This document shows positions 18,799 to 28,264 of a stretch of 64,000 nt of DNA, in pieces (the first letter of the stretch is position 1; the number at the start of each line of letters is the position of its first letter). Source of the stretch: Verrucomicrobium sp. BvORR106 (GTDB taxonomy: Bacteria; Verrucomicrobiota; Verrucomicrobiia; Verrucomicrobiales; Verrucomicrobiaceae); contig NZ_BATR01000168.1 of assembly GCF_000739655.1 (NCBI RefSeq), positions 1 to 64,000 on the forward strand, read 5' to 3'. Both the position numbers and the translations under genes were made by a program. The notes beneath the pieces were generated by a model. The model was given only the letters and a program-made list of their open reading frames with translations. It did not search any database and had not been told where the DNA came from.

Positions 18799-21366
18799 AT
18801 GATGCCCTCCGTGCTTCGCCGGCTGCTGCCGGTCCTTCTGCCATACCTTTATCTCACCTGCCTGGCTCTCCCCGTCCCCGCTCAGGACGAACCCGTCGCG
18901 GAGGATGACGTCCCCATTCCCCGGGCCGAGATCAAACTGGCCCACGCCACGGCCTCAGCCCGCCTGTATGAGCCGGACGAGCGCCCTCCCGTGGCCGTCA
19001 TGGTCTTTGGGTCCGGGGATGGCGGCTGGTCTGCATGGGAGGATGCCGTAAGCCATTGGCTGCGAGATGCCGGGATCTACGTGATCGGGCTGGATCTGCG
19101 TGAGTATGCCGCCAAGGACTACACGGCAGAACTCCTGGGCAAAGACATGGCCACGCTCGCCGCGGAAGCTGCGACCCGCGGCGGCGGAGATGCCAGCACC
19201 CCGGTGATCTACGCCGGCTGGAGCATGGGGGCGGTGCAGGCGGTCCCTGCTGCCGCCTGGAAGGAACGCCCTGCCGGACTGAAGGGCCTCATCATGCTCA
19301 GTGCCGACAGTCGCGGACGCTTTGGTCTGAGAGCTTCAGATGAACTCGGCGTCACCCCCACCGGGCCGGGCACCTTTAATCTGGCTGACTTCACCGCGGG
19401 CATGGCGGGACTGCGGGTCGCGCAGTTCCACGGTGGGGCCGATTTCATGGCGTCCACCGCCTGGATTCAGGGGCTGAAGACACCGCATGAACTCTATGTG
19501 ATCAGCGGTGCCAATCACGGATTCGACGGGCCGGCCGACGAGTTTGCCGAGGATCTCCTGCGCGGTGTGCATTGGGTGCTGGGAGATGACAGCGCGGCCG
19601 CCCCCCCACCGGAAGATGAGCTCCCCTTTGGCCTTTCCCCTCTCTGGCCTGGGGCGGCGTTGGCCATTGGTCTCTCCATATTCTTCCTCGTCTCGAAGAA
19701 GCACTCTATCTCAGTCCTGGTCTGGGCGGTCACGCTCATGGGGCTGGTGGACCTGCTGGAAGCCCTCTTCCAAAAACCGCCCGCGGTGCTGGCTTGGATG
19801 GAACAATGGGTGCCGCTGGGGGTGACGGAGAAGAGCCGCTTGCTGCTGCTCCTCTCTGGTCTGGCGCTCCTGTCCCTCGCCCGCGGTCTACGTCGCCGGA
19901 AGCATCTGGCCTGGCTGCTCGTGCTGGCGCTGTTGAGTGTGTCCGTTGTGTTGCATCTGTCGCGGGCGTTCGACTGGCACCACGCCCTGGCGGCGGCCAT
20001 TCTGCTCATCCCTCTGGTCAGATGGCGTCAGGACTTTGTGGCGCGATCTGATGCCCCCTCGGTGCGTATCGCCGGGCTTGTCGCCTTCTCCCTGGCGCTG
20101 GGCCTCACGATCTACGGCACCATCGGCATCCGGCAGTACAGCGAGTCCGGCAAGGTCGGAGCAGCGCTCTCCTGGGCAGACTGCCTGCATGGGGCCGGGG
20201 CGGCCGTGTTCATGCAGAAATCCGAGCTGGATCATGACGGGGGCCGTGAGGTGCGAGGCTTCCTGGCCACCCTGCGGACAGGCAGCCTGCTGAGCTCCAT
20301 GCTGGTGCTGGCCCTGCTGTTGCGACCGGTGCTGGCGAAACGCCACCCCGAAGCCACGGGGGACGAACGTGAGCGCATGGCGAAGATCATCGCGGAACAC
20401 GGGCAGGACCCGATGGACAACTTCGCCCTCCTGCCGGACAAGCGCTGCTTCTTCACCCGGGACGGCAAGGGGCTGGTGGCCTATGCACTATGGCGAAAAT
20501 ATGCCGTGGCCCTGGCCGACCCCATCTGTGCACCGGAAAACCGCGCCTCAGCGGTGGCAGAGTTCCGCGCCTTCTGCCGCAACCAGGACTGGCAGCCGAT
20601 CTTCTACTGTGTCCACGTCTCGAACCGGCCCCTCTATGAGGAGGAGAACTTCGTCACTTTCAAGGTGGGTGAGGATGCACGGCTGGATGTGGCAGAGTTC
20701 AAGCTGGAGGGAGGTAAGTTCCAAAACCTGCGCACGGCGCGGAACAAGGCGCGCAAAGGCGGCCTCACGTTCCAGTGGTATGACGGCAGCCCGCAGATCG
20801 ATCATGGCCTCGAAGCCCAGCTCACGCTGATCTCCCAGGAGTGGCTGGCCCACAAACATGGTGGCGAGATGACCTTCGACCTGGGTGCCTTCAGCATCGA
20901 GAGCATTCGCAAACATGGCGTGGCCATCGTGCGAAATCCCGAGGGCCGGATCGAAACTTTTGCCACGTGGCTCCCCTACAATCAGGGCAACGGACGCTGC
21001 CTGGACCTCATGCGCGGCCGTGCCGAGGCCCGGGACGTGCTGGACTTCCTCATTGTGGAAGCCATCGACCACTTCAAGGCCCAGGGAGTGCAGGAAGTCA
21101 GCCTCGGGAACGCGCCGCTCGCGAACATCAACGCTGGCGACGGGCAGGCTCTGGAGTGCCGGAAAGAACGCGCGGTGCAGTTTCTCTTCGACAACTTCGA
21201 CAAGTTCTACGGGTACAAGAGCCTCTTCAACTTCAAGAAGAAGTACCAGCCCGAGTGGCAGGGCCGCTACCTCGCCTACCCTCCTGGCGTGGGCCTGGCC
21301 ATGGCGGGCCTGGCCATCGCAGGGGTGCATTTGCCGAAAGGCTTCGTGGGGCTCGTCAGGTCCTAG
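18799..21366 (+). CDS. VirJ/AcvB-like hydrolase fused to MprF-type lipid aminoacyltransferase
   Basis: 855 residues in three parts. A signal peptide (1-28) leads into an alpha/beta-hydrolase domain (about 40-265) with the VirJ/AcvB-family GSGDGGW turn, the nucleophile elbow GWSMG (Ser142), Asp215 and His240 (GANHGF). About seven membrane helices follow between 278 and 513. The last 335 residues are a DUF2156 domain as in the catalytic half of MprF, which transfers amino acids from aminoacyl-tRNA to phosphatidylglycerol. In Agrobacterium AcvB is a periplasmic lysyl-PG hydrolase encoded beside the synthase LpiA; here both activities seem to lie on one chain. An odd helix count places the hydrolase outside and the transferase inside, as required. 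The amino acid used is not predictable. Confidence 0.85.
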   Translation: MMPSVLRRLLPVLLPYLYLTCLALPVPAQDEPVAEDDVPIPRAEIKLAHATASARLYEPDERPPVAVMVFGSGDGGWSAWEDAVSHWLRDAGIYVIGLDLREYAAKDYTAELLGKDMATLAAEAATRGGGDASTPVIYAGWSMGAVQAVPAAAWKERPAGLKGLIMLSADSRGRFGLRASDELGVTPTGPGTFNLADFTAGMAGLRVAQFHGGADFMASTAWIQGLKTPHELYVISGANHGFDGPADEFAEDLLRGVHWVLGDDSAAAPPPEDELPFGLSPLWPGAALAIGLSIFFLVSKKHSISVLVWAVTLMGLVDLLEALFQKPPAVLAWMEQWVPLGVTEKSRLLLLLSGLALLSLARGLRRRKHLAWLLVLALLSVSVVLHLSRAFDWHHALAAAILLIPLVRWRQDFVARSDAPSVRIAGLVAFSLALGLTIYGTIGIRQYSESGKVGAALSWADCLHGAGAAVFMQKSELDHDGGREVRGFLATLRTGSLLSSMLVLALLLRPVLAKRHPEATGDERERMAKIIAEHGQDPMDNFALLPDKRCFFTRDGKGLVAYALWRKYAVALADPICAPENRASAVAEFRAFCRNQDWQPIFYCVHVSNRPLYEEENFVTFKVGEDARLDVAEFKLEGGKFQNLRTARNKARKGGLTFQWYDGSPQIDHGLEAQLTLISQEWLAHKHGGEMTFDLGAFSIESIRKHGVAIVRNPEGRIETFATWLPYNQGNGRCLDLMRGRAEARDVLDFLIVEAIDHFKAQGVQEVSLGNAPLANINAGDGQALECRKERAVQFLFDNFDKFYGYKSLFNFKKKYQPEWQGRYLAYPPGVGLAMAGLAIAGVHLPKGFVGLVRS

Positions 21367-21545
21367 GCGGAACGAGGAAACTCGGCAAGCCTTCCACCGC
21401 ATCCACCCGGGTGCGGTGGCGTGCTCCCCTTGTGCAGCGTGCTCAGCCATCGGGCCATAGTGGAGAACCCGCCACAACCGCACTGCGCATTTCGTACGAT
21501 CCTTTGTTAGAAAGACGAGGAAGCAACCCGTCCTCACCACAGGCC

Positions 21546-21911
21546 ATGATCACCCCCGATCAGCTCGACGCCTTTCGTGCAGGCCTGCAGCGGTGCGAAG
21601 GCTACACCACTCTCAACATGCTGGAAGATGCGGAGAGAGAACTGCTGCAACTGCCTGCGGAACTACGACTGACCCTTCCCTACCTGATGGTCAGCATGAA
21701 TTTCTTCATCCACTGCGAGCAGTGGGACATGGCCACCAAGATCGGTGCCTGCATCCTCGAAACCTGGCCCGGCTGTGATGACGTGCGCCGACTGGCGATG
21801 CAGTGCTACGTGCGGGACGGATGCCGCGGCGATCTGCCGCCATCGCTACTCCGCAGTCCGGGCACTCCCCGGCAGGTGATCCGGCCACGGAGAAACTTCG
21901 GACGGAACTGA
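21546..21911 (+). CDS. Small TPR-like protein, unknown function
   Basis: 121 residues from the ATG at 21546. The helical text MLEDAERELLQLPAELRLTL and MATKIGACILETWPGCDDVR looks like one or two tetratricopeptide-like hairpins. There is no signal peptide and no recognised family. It lies 179 bases after the VirJ-MprF fusion and ends at a strong bidirectional terminator, so it may be transcribed from its own promoter. Confidence 0.6.
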   Translation: MITPDQLDAFRAGLQRCEGYTTLNMLEDAERELLQLPAELRLTLPYLMVSMNFFIHCEQWDMATKIGACILETWPGCDDVRRLAMQCYVRDGCRGDLPPSLLRSPGTPRQVIRPRRNFGRN

Positions 21912-21927
21912 GGTCTCGCCCAAAACA

Positions 21928-21963
21928 AAAAGGGGGCACCGCTCTTGGCGATGCCCCCTTATT
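21928..21963. terminator. Bidirectional intrinsic terminator
   Basis: AAGGGGGC and GCCCCCTT form the stem, with A-rich sequence on the left and TTATTAA on the right. It separates the convergent TPR-like and histidine-kinase genes. Confidence 0.85.
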
Positions 21964-21982
21964 AAACTGGATCTGCCAAGGC

Positions 21983-22735
21983 TTAGGCGATCGGCACGCT
22001 CACCCAGAAGGTGGTGGTGTTCTCCTGTGAGTTCACCCCCAGGCGGATGTTCATCTGGTGACAGAGCATCGCGGCGATGGTGAGGCCGAGGCCGAGATGG
22101 TTGCTATTCTTCGTGCCCGTGAAGGGGCGGTACACTTCGGTCTGCTTCTCAGGGGAAATGGAAGATCCGGTGTTGCTGATGAGGATGTCCACCCGACGCT
22201 CGCTCGCGGGGGAGATCACGCCCGGGCCATGCACCTGCATGAGGGCGCGTCCCCCGGTGCGCTGGACGGATTCAGCCGCGTTCTTGAGGATTTCCACCAG
22301 CAGTTCCTTCAGCTTGGTGGGGTCCACCAGAACGGGGGGCAGTCCCGGGGACAACTCCAGATCAAACGCGACGCCGTTCTTAGAGAAAGGATCCTGGAAG
22401 GAGGCTCCTACCACGGCGATGTACTCATTCAGATTGAGCGGCTGCAGCGTCACCTTCGCACATCCGCCTGCGGCGCGGATGCGCTCGCTGAGGCCTGAGA
22501 TGTTGACGGAGGCTTCTTTGATATGCTGCATGTTCTCCATCACCCCCGGGTCCAGATCATCATTCATCAGAATGAGACTGCTGAAGCCCTGGATGATGGC
22601 CAGCATGTTGTTGAGCTTGTGGGTCAACCCCCTGAGCAGCTCCTGGTGATAGCCGTCGGCCGACTGTGGCCCAAGATTGAGGTTCGTGGGGTAAACGAAC
22701 TGCATGGATTGCCCCGGTGAAGCATCTGTGGCCAT
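21983..22735 (-). CDS. Stand-alone histidine-kinase core
   Basis: 250 residues holding only the catalytic half of a sensor kinase. The H box is GLTHKLNNMLAIIQGF (His39), the N box EILKNAAES (Asn152) and the G2 box LGLGLTIA (about 214-221). The usual DxGxG of the G1 box is replaced by SNTGSSIS. No membrane helix or sensory domain is present and no response regulator lies nearby. It is probably a soluble kinase that partners with an input protein elsewhere, or a degenerate kinase with a scaffold role. Confidence 0.8.
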   Translation of the reverse strand: MATDASPGQSMQFVYPTNLNLGPQSADGYHQELLRGLTHKLNNMLAIIQGFSSLILMNDDLDPGVMENMQHIKEASVNISGLSERIRAAGGCAKVTLQPLNLNEYIAVVGASFQDPFSKNGVAFDLELSPGLPPVLVDPTKLKELLVEILKNAAESVQRTGGRALMQVHGPGVISPASERRVDILISNTGSSISPEKQTEVYRPFTGTKNSNHLGLGLTIAAMLCHQMNIRLGVNSQENTTTFWVSVPIA

Positions 22736-22831
22736 CGTGAATACGAATTGAAATTAATTAACAATACCTGAATGTCCACATCTTATTCACATTTCCCAAG
22801 AGGTACACAAGACATTCAATGTGAAGCACTT

Positions 22832-23362
22832 TTATCCCGCGATGGCGTCACTGCCACCAGGACTGTCAACATCCAGCTCGCGAACGCGTTTGCGGTCCCG
22901 CTCGCTCTGCACGGCCTGACGAAGCTTCTCCCTCACATCCTCCGCTCCGGCGATGGCTTTCAGGTCCAGCTCCGGGGTGGTGGCGTCTGAGGTGATGATA
23001 GACAGATTGCCCAGCCCAAACATCCGCAGAATGAACGGCTGCTCCAGGCTGTAGTCCTTCACGCGGTAGAGTTCGAGTTCATCCAACCGGCGATTCAGGA
23101 TGCCGCTCGTCTTGCGAAGGCGCTGGGTGGTGAGTTCGTAGTGGGTGGTCTTAGTCACCCACCAGCGTGCGATCCACAGGCCAAGCGGAAGCACAATGCC
23201 TGCTATGGAGAGCCCTCCGGTGAAGGGAAGGGCCACGAGGCAGCCGATGGCGAGTAGAATGCAGAAAAGATAGAACCAAAAATGCACCCACTGGGAGGAG
23301 TGCCCCTTCCACAGGGTGGATTCAGCCGGTGCGGACGGATGAGAGCGGTCGTCGGTAGGCAT
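22832..23362 (-). CDS. Membrane PH-domain protein (bPH2/YdbS-like)
   Basis: 176 residues from the ATG at 23360-23362 (the frame extends 12 residues further upstream). Two adjacent membrane helices (about 27-70) precede a bacterial PH domain with the typical HYELTTQRLRKTSGILNRR, then LDELELYRVKDYSLEQPF, and GNLSIITSDATTPEL. Such proteins are inner-membrane anchored; their role is poorly known. It is followed on the same strand by the histidine kinase, 96 bases away. Confidence 0.85.
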   Translation of the reverse strand: MPTDDRSHPSAPAESTLWKGHSSQWVHFWFYLFCILLAIGCLVALPFTGGLSIAGIVLPLGLWIARWWVTKTTHYELTTQRLRKTSGILNRRLDELELYRVKDYSLEQPFILRMFGLGNLSIITSDATTPELDLKAIAGAEDVREKLRQAVQSERDRKRVRELDVDSPGGSDAIAG

Positions 23363-23533
23363 GTTGTTGGGCAAATGTTGTTTGCTACAACAAAGCATAG
23401 CGCAGAATGCCGCCCACCGCCAAGTGAAGCGTTGATGAAATCACCCGCAGCGCTGGGCATTCATCCTTGATGGTTCACGCCGCCCAGAGACCGAGCCCTC
23501 ACACGGCGTCGACAAAGTCACCTTTGCGGAAGG

Positions 23534-23585
23534 CCTCCCGTGCATGCCAAGGCATGCTCGGGAGGTTGTCCCAGTGAGCGGGACA
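23534..23585. repeat. Two adjacent hairpins after hslO
   Basis: CCTCCCGTGCATGCC pairs with GGCATGCTCGGGAGG around a two-base loop (23534-23565), and TGTCCC pairs with GGGACA (23567-23585). They lie 12 bases beyond the hslO stop codon and may be a 3' end structure or REP-like element. Confidence 0.65.
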
Positions 23586-23596
23586 CTCCGGTGCAA

Positions 23597-24400
23597 TCAC
23601 ACGCCGGGTGGCTGAAGCTTCTCTGTACGCCAGGCTTCGAACTGCTCCTTGCTTGTGCGAAAACGGGCGCCGCAGCGGGGGCAGGTCATGGTGAGCACCT
23701 CTTCGCCGCCGAAGGCGTGACTGAGGTCGTCATCGGAGAGCTTCGCGAGCACCGGATAGAGCCGCTCCACGTTGCACCCGCAGTGCCAAACGTAGAGCCG
23801 CGTTTCCAGCAGGCTCAGCGTCTCCGTTTTGTCCAGCTCCCTGACAGATTCATCCGTCAGGGAGGCCAGCCACTCCTCATCACAGTCCGGTTGCGCCGAG
23901 ACCATGACAATGTCCTCCTCCGCGTGGCGGAAGAGGCGCGTGGTGCGCTGCTCGCTCTGCGTGTAGAAGGTCTCGACGGCCTTGAAGACATCGCGACCGG
24001 CAAAGTCCACCATGCTCTGGCGGGAGGCTTTTCCCTGGGTCGCCGTCTGCGCGATAAAGATGTTTTTCCCGAAATCCCTAACGTCCTCAGTGAAGACCCG
24101 GCCCGCGACCCGGCCCGGACGCGAGCCTCCGGTGACAAAGACGTTGACGAGCGGGGTGTCGAAATTGAGCGTCCAGCCGCACGTTTCATCCTGAGGCCGG
24201 GAGGCGAGGTGCAGAGTGAGGGCTGCGAGCGCCTCCTTGAGCAGGAGATCGTTGACGTTGGAGTACTTCAACTCGTGCTCGGCACGGTGGAGGTAATAGT
24301 CGATGTACAGGGGCTCAAAGTCGGCTCTGGCCACAAGCGCGTTGCGTCCGCGCACAAAATAAGTGCGGACCTCGAGCGGGCTGGCTTCGGTGTCTGTCAT
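23597..24400 (-). CDS. hslO: Hsp33 redox-regulated chaperone
   Basis: Cytoplasmic holdase activated when oxidants release zinc from four cysteines. From the ATG at 24398-24400 it has 267 residues. The family signature is seen in the zinc site: WHCGCNVERL (Cys-x-Cys) and TCPRCGARF (Cys-x2-Cys) near the C-terminus. The core contains LKEALAALTLHLASRPQDE. The longer frame to 24457 adds residues of no family resemblance. With the two peroxiredoxins it adds to the oxidative-stress genes of this segment, although they are not in one operon. Confidence 0.9.
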   Translation of the reverse strand: MTDTEASPLEVRTYFVRGRNALVARADFEPLYIDYYLHRAEHELKYSNVNDLLLKEALAALTLHLASRPQDETCGWTLNFDTPLVNVFVTGGSRPGRVAGRVFTEDVRDFGKNIFIAQTATQGKASRQSMVDFAGRDVFKAVETFYTQSEQRTTRLFRHAEEDIVMVSAQPDCDEEWLASLTDESVRELDKTETLSLLETRLYVWHCGCNVERLYPVLAKLSDDDLSHAFGGEEVLTMTCPRCGARFRTSKEQFEAWRTEKLQPPGV

Positions 24401-24553
24401 GGCTTCTGATCTGAGATTCAGGATGAATGAGGGGGGTTGGGGACATAGCAGAAGCAAGCCCCCGGAGGAAACGCAAACTGCGTCCCCAAAATCTTACTGC
24501 GGGAGGCGTGCCATCTAGTATGGTCTTTCTTTCTTACGCCTCCCGAGCGACTT

Positions 24554-25849
24554 ATGAATCGTCGTCACTTCCTCAATTTCATCACCGCCTCCGCCACGCT
24601 CCAGGGCATGACGCAGACGGGACTGGCCCAGGATGCTGGTGCGGCCCCCGCCGCTGAAGCGCTGCCGCCGGTGCGCGCCCTCACTCAGGGGCCCAAATTC
24701 CACTGGTTCGCGTATTACGACAAGCTCCAGTTCGATCCCACGGACCGCTACATCCTGAGCAATCAGGTGGACTTTGAAGGCCGCACGCCGGGACCGGACG
24801 ATGTGCTGCGCGTGGGGATGATCGACACCGCTGACGGCGACAAGTGGATCGAGCTGGGCACCTCCACCGCCTGGGGTTGGCAACAGGGATGCATGCTCCA
24901 GTGGCTGCCCGGCAGCCAGAGCAAGATCATCTGGAACGATCGCGACAAGGAAAACCAGCGCTATGTCAGCCACATCCTGGATGTGAAGACGGGAGAAAAG
25001 CGTACCCTGCCCCTCCCGATCTACACCATCAGTCCGGATGGCAAGTGGGCGGTGACTCCCGATTTTGCCCGCATTGATTACTGCCGCAGTGGCTATGGCT
25101 ACAGCGGCATCCCTGACCCGTCCTCAAACGAGAAAGCGCCAGCCAAAAGCGGCATCTGGCGCATGAATCTGGAGACGGGCGAGCACCAGCTCATCTTTTC
25201 CATCGCGGATGCAGTCGCCATCCCTCACCCGGAACTGGACCTCACCCAGTTTTGGAACTGGTTCAATCACCTCCTCATTTCACCCGATGGCAAGCGCCTC
25301 ATCTTCCTGCACCGCTGGCGGGAGCGGGTGGACATCCCCCGCGAGCAGAAGGCGGGCGGGTTCAAGACCCGCATGTTCACGATCAATCTGGATGGTTCAG
25401 AGCCCTATGTGCTGGAGCCCAGCGGCGTGGTGAGCCACTTCATCTGGCGGGATCCGGACCACCTCGTGGCCTGGGCCAAGCCCGCCGCAGAGCCCGAGGC
25501 GAGGGTGATCGTGTACAAAGACAAGACCCGGGAGTACACCAAGCTCGGAGCGGACAAGATCACCGTGGACGGACACATGACCTACCTGCCCCACCACAAC
25601 AACGAGTGGCTCCTGTGCGACACCTACCCTGACCCGGTGCGTCGGCTGCAGACGCCCTTCCTCTATCACATCCCCACGGACCGCCGCATCCTTCTGGGTC
25701 AGTTCTTTGAACCCCGCGAGTACAAAGGCGAGTTCCGTTGTGACACCCACCCCCGCGCCAGCAACGACGGGAAGAAGGTCGTCATCGACTCCGTTCACGG
25801 GGGCAACGGCCGTCAGATGTACCTGATTGACGTATCAGGGATCAAGTAA
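24554..25849 (+). CDS. Tat-exported beta-propeller protein, unknown function
   Basis: 431 residues. The N-terminus MNRRHFLNFITASATLQG has the twin arginine and moderate hydrophobicity of a Tat signal. The rest repeats propeller-blade phrases such as YTISPDGKWAVTPDF and LLISPDGKRLIFLHRW, as in TolB/WD40-like and oligogalacturonate-lyase-like propellers. No catalytic residues are assigned. Verrucomicrobia often encode such proteins with polysaccharide degradation. It ends in an intrinsic terminator. Confidence 0.7.
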   Translation: MNRRHFLNFITASATLQGMTQTGLAQDAGAAPAAEALPPVRALTQGPKFHWFAYYDKLQFDPTDRYILSNQVDFEGRTPGPDDVLRVGMIDTADGDKWIELGTSTAWGWQQGCMLQWLPGSQSKIIWNDRDKENQRYVSHILDVKTGEKRTLPLPIYTISPDGKWAVTPDFARIDYCRSGYGYSGIPDPSSNEKAPAKSGIWRMNLETGEHQLIFSIADAVAIPHPELDLTQFWNWFNHLLISPDGKRLIFLHRWRERVDIPREQKAGGFKTRMFTINLDGSEPYVLEPSGVVSHFIWRDPDHLVAWAKPAAEPEARVIVYKDKTREYTKLGADKITVDGHMTYLPHHNNEWLLCDTYPDPVRRLQTPFLYHIPTDRRILLGQFFEPREYKGEFRCDTHPRASNDGKKVVIDSVHGGNGRQMYLIDVSGIK

Positions 25850-25871
25850 ACTGCATCTTTTTCAGCGCGAG

Positions 25872-25911
25872 CCGGGAGCAGGTCGATCTGACCGCTCCCT
25901 TGGCATTTTTA
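25872..25911 (+). terminator. Intrinsic terminator of the propeller gene
   Basis: GGGAGC(A)GGTC, loop, GACCGCTCCC, then TTGGCATTTTT: a stem with one bulged A and a short T-run. Confidence 0.75.
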
Positions 25912-26119
25912 TTGGCGACAGCATGGAATTCCCCTGCTGCCCGCGGCTCAAGATGCCTGCCACATAGAGAATTTCCGTTTGGCAGAGTCGGAACTTCCCT
26001 TAGACTAAGCCAAACCCCTATGGAAAGCGATGTTTCAGACACCGCGATACCGTGATGCTCTGTCCATCCCGGCACCCCCCGCGATCTCTGCCTCCGCCAT
26101 GGGTTGGCTTGCCTGATAG

Positions 26120-26962
26120 ATGAAAAAGAACCGCTGGCGTTTCATTCTTCTCACCTCCTGGATCCTGTTTTCCGTCGCTTTCCTCCTGCGGGAGGTGCTG
26201 CTCCGCATCAGCAGTGTGGATGACAAGAGCCTGCTGCCTTGGGCATTGACCCACTCTCCCAGCCATTGGGCCATCATGCTGACGCTCGGCACCCTGGCCT
26301 ACGCCATGTTCATTTTTGCCCCGCTGCAACTGCCCTTCATGGCCGTGTGGACGGTACGCAAAGTGCCGATCCCAGCCGGGAAAAAACTGCCCGTTCTTCT
26401 CATTCCCTGTGCCCTTATCTCCACCTGGTGGGTAACAGACACCCTCCGCAACCCGCCCGACTCCAAGGCGCATTTTGAAGCGGTGCTGGCTCATCCTCTG
26501 CCGGTGGGCTCCACTCACTTCATGGCCATCCACCCCTTGGGCACTGGCACCTTCTCAGAGGTTTGGGGCAGCGTGCACGGCTACAGGATGAAGCTGGACT
26601 CAAAGGATGCCACAGACTATTGCCGCAGCTTGGGCGGTGCCCAGTATGACTTTGTGGTGGAATCACTCGCTGAACCTTATGATGCCTTTTTGAGCAGCCT
26701 GCCCAAGGACTGGGGCTACGCTCTGGGGATGCCCCATCTCCAGGTGCATCAGCTCCCTCCCATTTGCGGCAAGCCTGCGTTTGCGATGGTGGATCCCACC
26801 CGCAATGACATGCTGGTGATGGCGTGGCAGCAGGGTCAACTGGACACCAAGCCCTCCCAGCGGCTTTACCCCGTGCGCTCTGCTGAGCCGGACTTCTATG
26901 CTCAAACGAAGAGCAAGTCCGGCCAGCGGGATGTGTCCCCAACGTCCCGTTCCAAAGACTGA
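26120..26962 (+). CDS. Membrane protein with extracytoplasmic domain, unknown function
   Basis: 280 residues with three hydrophobic helices in the first 115 residues (about 7-25, 48-75 and 92-106), then a soluble domain of about 165 residues containing a repeated aromatic pattern (YDFVVESLAEPYDAFLSSL). No family was recognised. It reads toward the leftward gene ending at 26975 with only 12 bases between them, so the two transcripts converge. Confidence 0.5.
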   Translation: MKKNRWRFILLTSWILFSVAFLLREVLLRISSVDDKSLLPWALTHSPSHWAIMLTLGTLAYAMFIFAPLQLPFMAVWTVRKVPIPAGKKLPVLLIPCALISTWWVTDTLRNPPDSKAHFEAVLAHPLPVGSTHFMAIHPLGTGTFSEVWGSVHGYRMKLDSKDATDYCRSLGGAQYDFVVESLAEPYDAFLSSLPKDWGYALGMPHLQVHQLPPICGKPAFAMVDPTRNDMLVMAWQQGQLDTKPSQRLYPVRSAEPDFYAQTKSKSGQRDVSPTSRSKD

Positions 26963-26974
26963 GACCATTGGGGC

Positions 26975-28138
26975 TCACCATGCCGCCAAGGCAGCCTCGA
27001 TCTTCTTGCGGTCTTCTGGATTTTCGTAAGCAGCCGGATCGAAGGGAATCTCCCGTTTTCTGACCCGCTCATCTAAAGCCCTGAACGCATCAACGCGTCC
27101 AGCAGCAAGGTAGAGTTGGCGCAATCTGACAGCGAGGTCGATGGGATTCCCTTTCGTCAGGGAGACCCTCCGGGCTTTTCCTCCCGAACCGAATACAAAT
27201 CTGGACTCGGGATGCAGAACCAGTTCGAGTGGAACGATCATGGAGACTTGATCCGGATCCTTCCGGTGGAGAAGCAGATAAAGAGCAAACTCCGGAGACT
27301 CAGGAGCCAACTTGACCAAGTTCTGCGCCAGACGCAGCCCTTGCTCAGTCCCTGTCTGTTTGGGATCGATTGTTTGAAGCCACTCGCGCATGTCCGGCAG
27401 TGCTCGGTATAGCTTACCCGGAGCAATCCCACTCCAGTGTTTCTCCAATGCCTCAACCACTTCCGGAGTCCGTCCCTCGACAAAGAGAAGGTAAGCCCGG
27501 CTCATCTGTGGACCAGTGGCCACAGCCAGATGGTGTCGCCTCCATTCCTGAACTTTTTCGCCATGCCCTCTCGCCTCCAAATCGCCGCAGGTCATAGCGA
27601 TTTCGTGAAAGTTCACCAAGCCCCAAGGTCCCTCCAGGGAATGCAGACGGTTTTGCACCCAGGCATTGGGATCGCCAGACTTTAGCAACAGATCATCCAG
27701 ACGGTCAAAAACATGCCTCCTCCATCCGGGTTGTTTGGGAGCATGATAGACAATGCCGCTCTGCTGATACACGCTCGGCTTCGGCGCAATGGGAGGGACA
27801 TCACGAACCAGCTCCACGATCTGCCATTCCACGGAGGTAAAGCTGAGATCAAGGCTCTTGGAACCAAGATCGTTCCAATCACCTACCTGACCAACAAAGA
27901 TGTTCCCGACCATGCCCTTCACATCCTTCTCCACGGGCGGGCTATCCAAGAGCTGCCGATAGGTCTCGATGGCTTCATTCGTGGAGCCATTGCGTTCTTG
28001 GTCAATCGCCTGACGCCACAACAGACTGTGACGGTCCATAGGCTGCTTTTCATCTGCGATGCAAACCGTCTGAAACTGAATCATCGACCAACCCAAGATC
28101 AGGCACCGTGAAAGGTAATATCGAGCGGACATGGCCAT
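26975..28138 (-). CDS. Secreted TPR-like protein, partial paralogue of the next gene
   Basis: 387 residues from the ATG at 28136-28138, whose first 28 residues form a signal peptide (cut near VCIADE). One clear TPR-like stretch (WRQAIDQERNGSTNEAIETY) is visible. The C-terminal phrase PIDLAVRLRQLYLAAGRVDAF, followed by REIPFDPAAYENPEDRKKI, resembles the middle of the large upstream protein (PYQLAHRLMRLYRRSGKQAE, then KQPFVIDKSWRDHGEW). The two are adjacent and codirectional, 126 bases apart, suggesting partial duplication and joint expression. Confidence 0.6.
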   Translation of the reverse strand: MAMSARYYLSRCLILGWSMIQFQTVCIADEKQPMDRHSLLWRQAIDQERNGSTNEAIETYRQLLDSPPVEKDVKGMVGNIFVGQVGDWNDLGSKSLDLSFTSVEWQIVELVRDVPPIAPKPSVYQQSGIVYHAPKQPGWRRHVFDRLDDLLLKSGDPNAWVQNRLHSLEGPWGLVNFHEIAMTCGDLEARGHGEKVQEWRRHHLAVATGPQMSRAYLLFVEGRTPEVVEALEKHWSGIAPGKLYRALPDMREWLQTIDPKQTGTEQGLRLAQNLVKLAPESPEFALYLLLHRKDPDQVSMIVPLELVLHPESRFVFGSGGKARRVSLTKGNPIDLAVRLRQLYLAAGRVDAFRALDERVRKREIPFDPAAYENPEDRKKIEAALAAW

Positions 28139-28264
28139 CAAAGGAATCGCCCCCAGTTCACCAGTCTTTTTTCGATACGGCAATGGCAAAGTGAAAGTCG
28201 CACCAGACAAGGCCTGATGCCGATTGCCAATCTGCGCTACGTGTTACGCGTCACGTGCTGCCGC

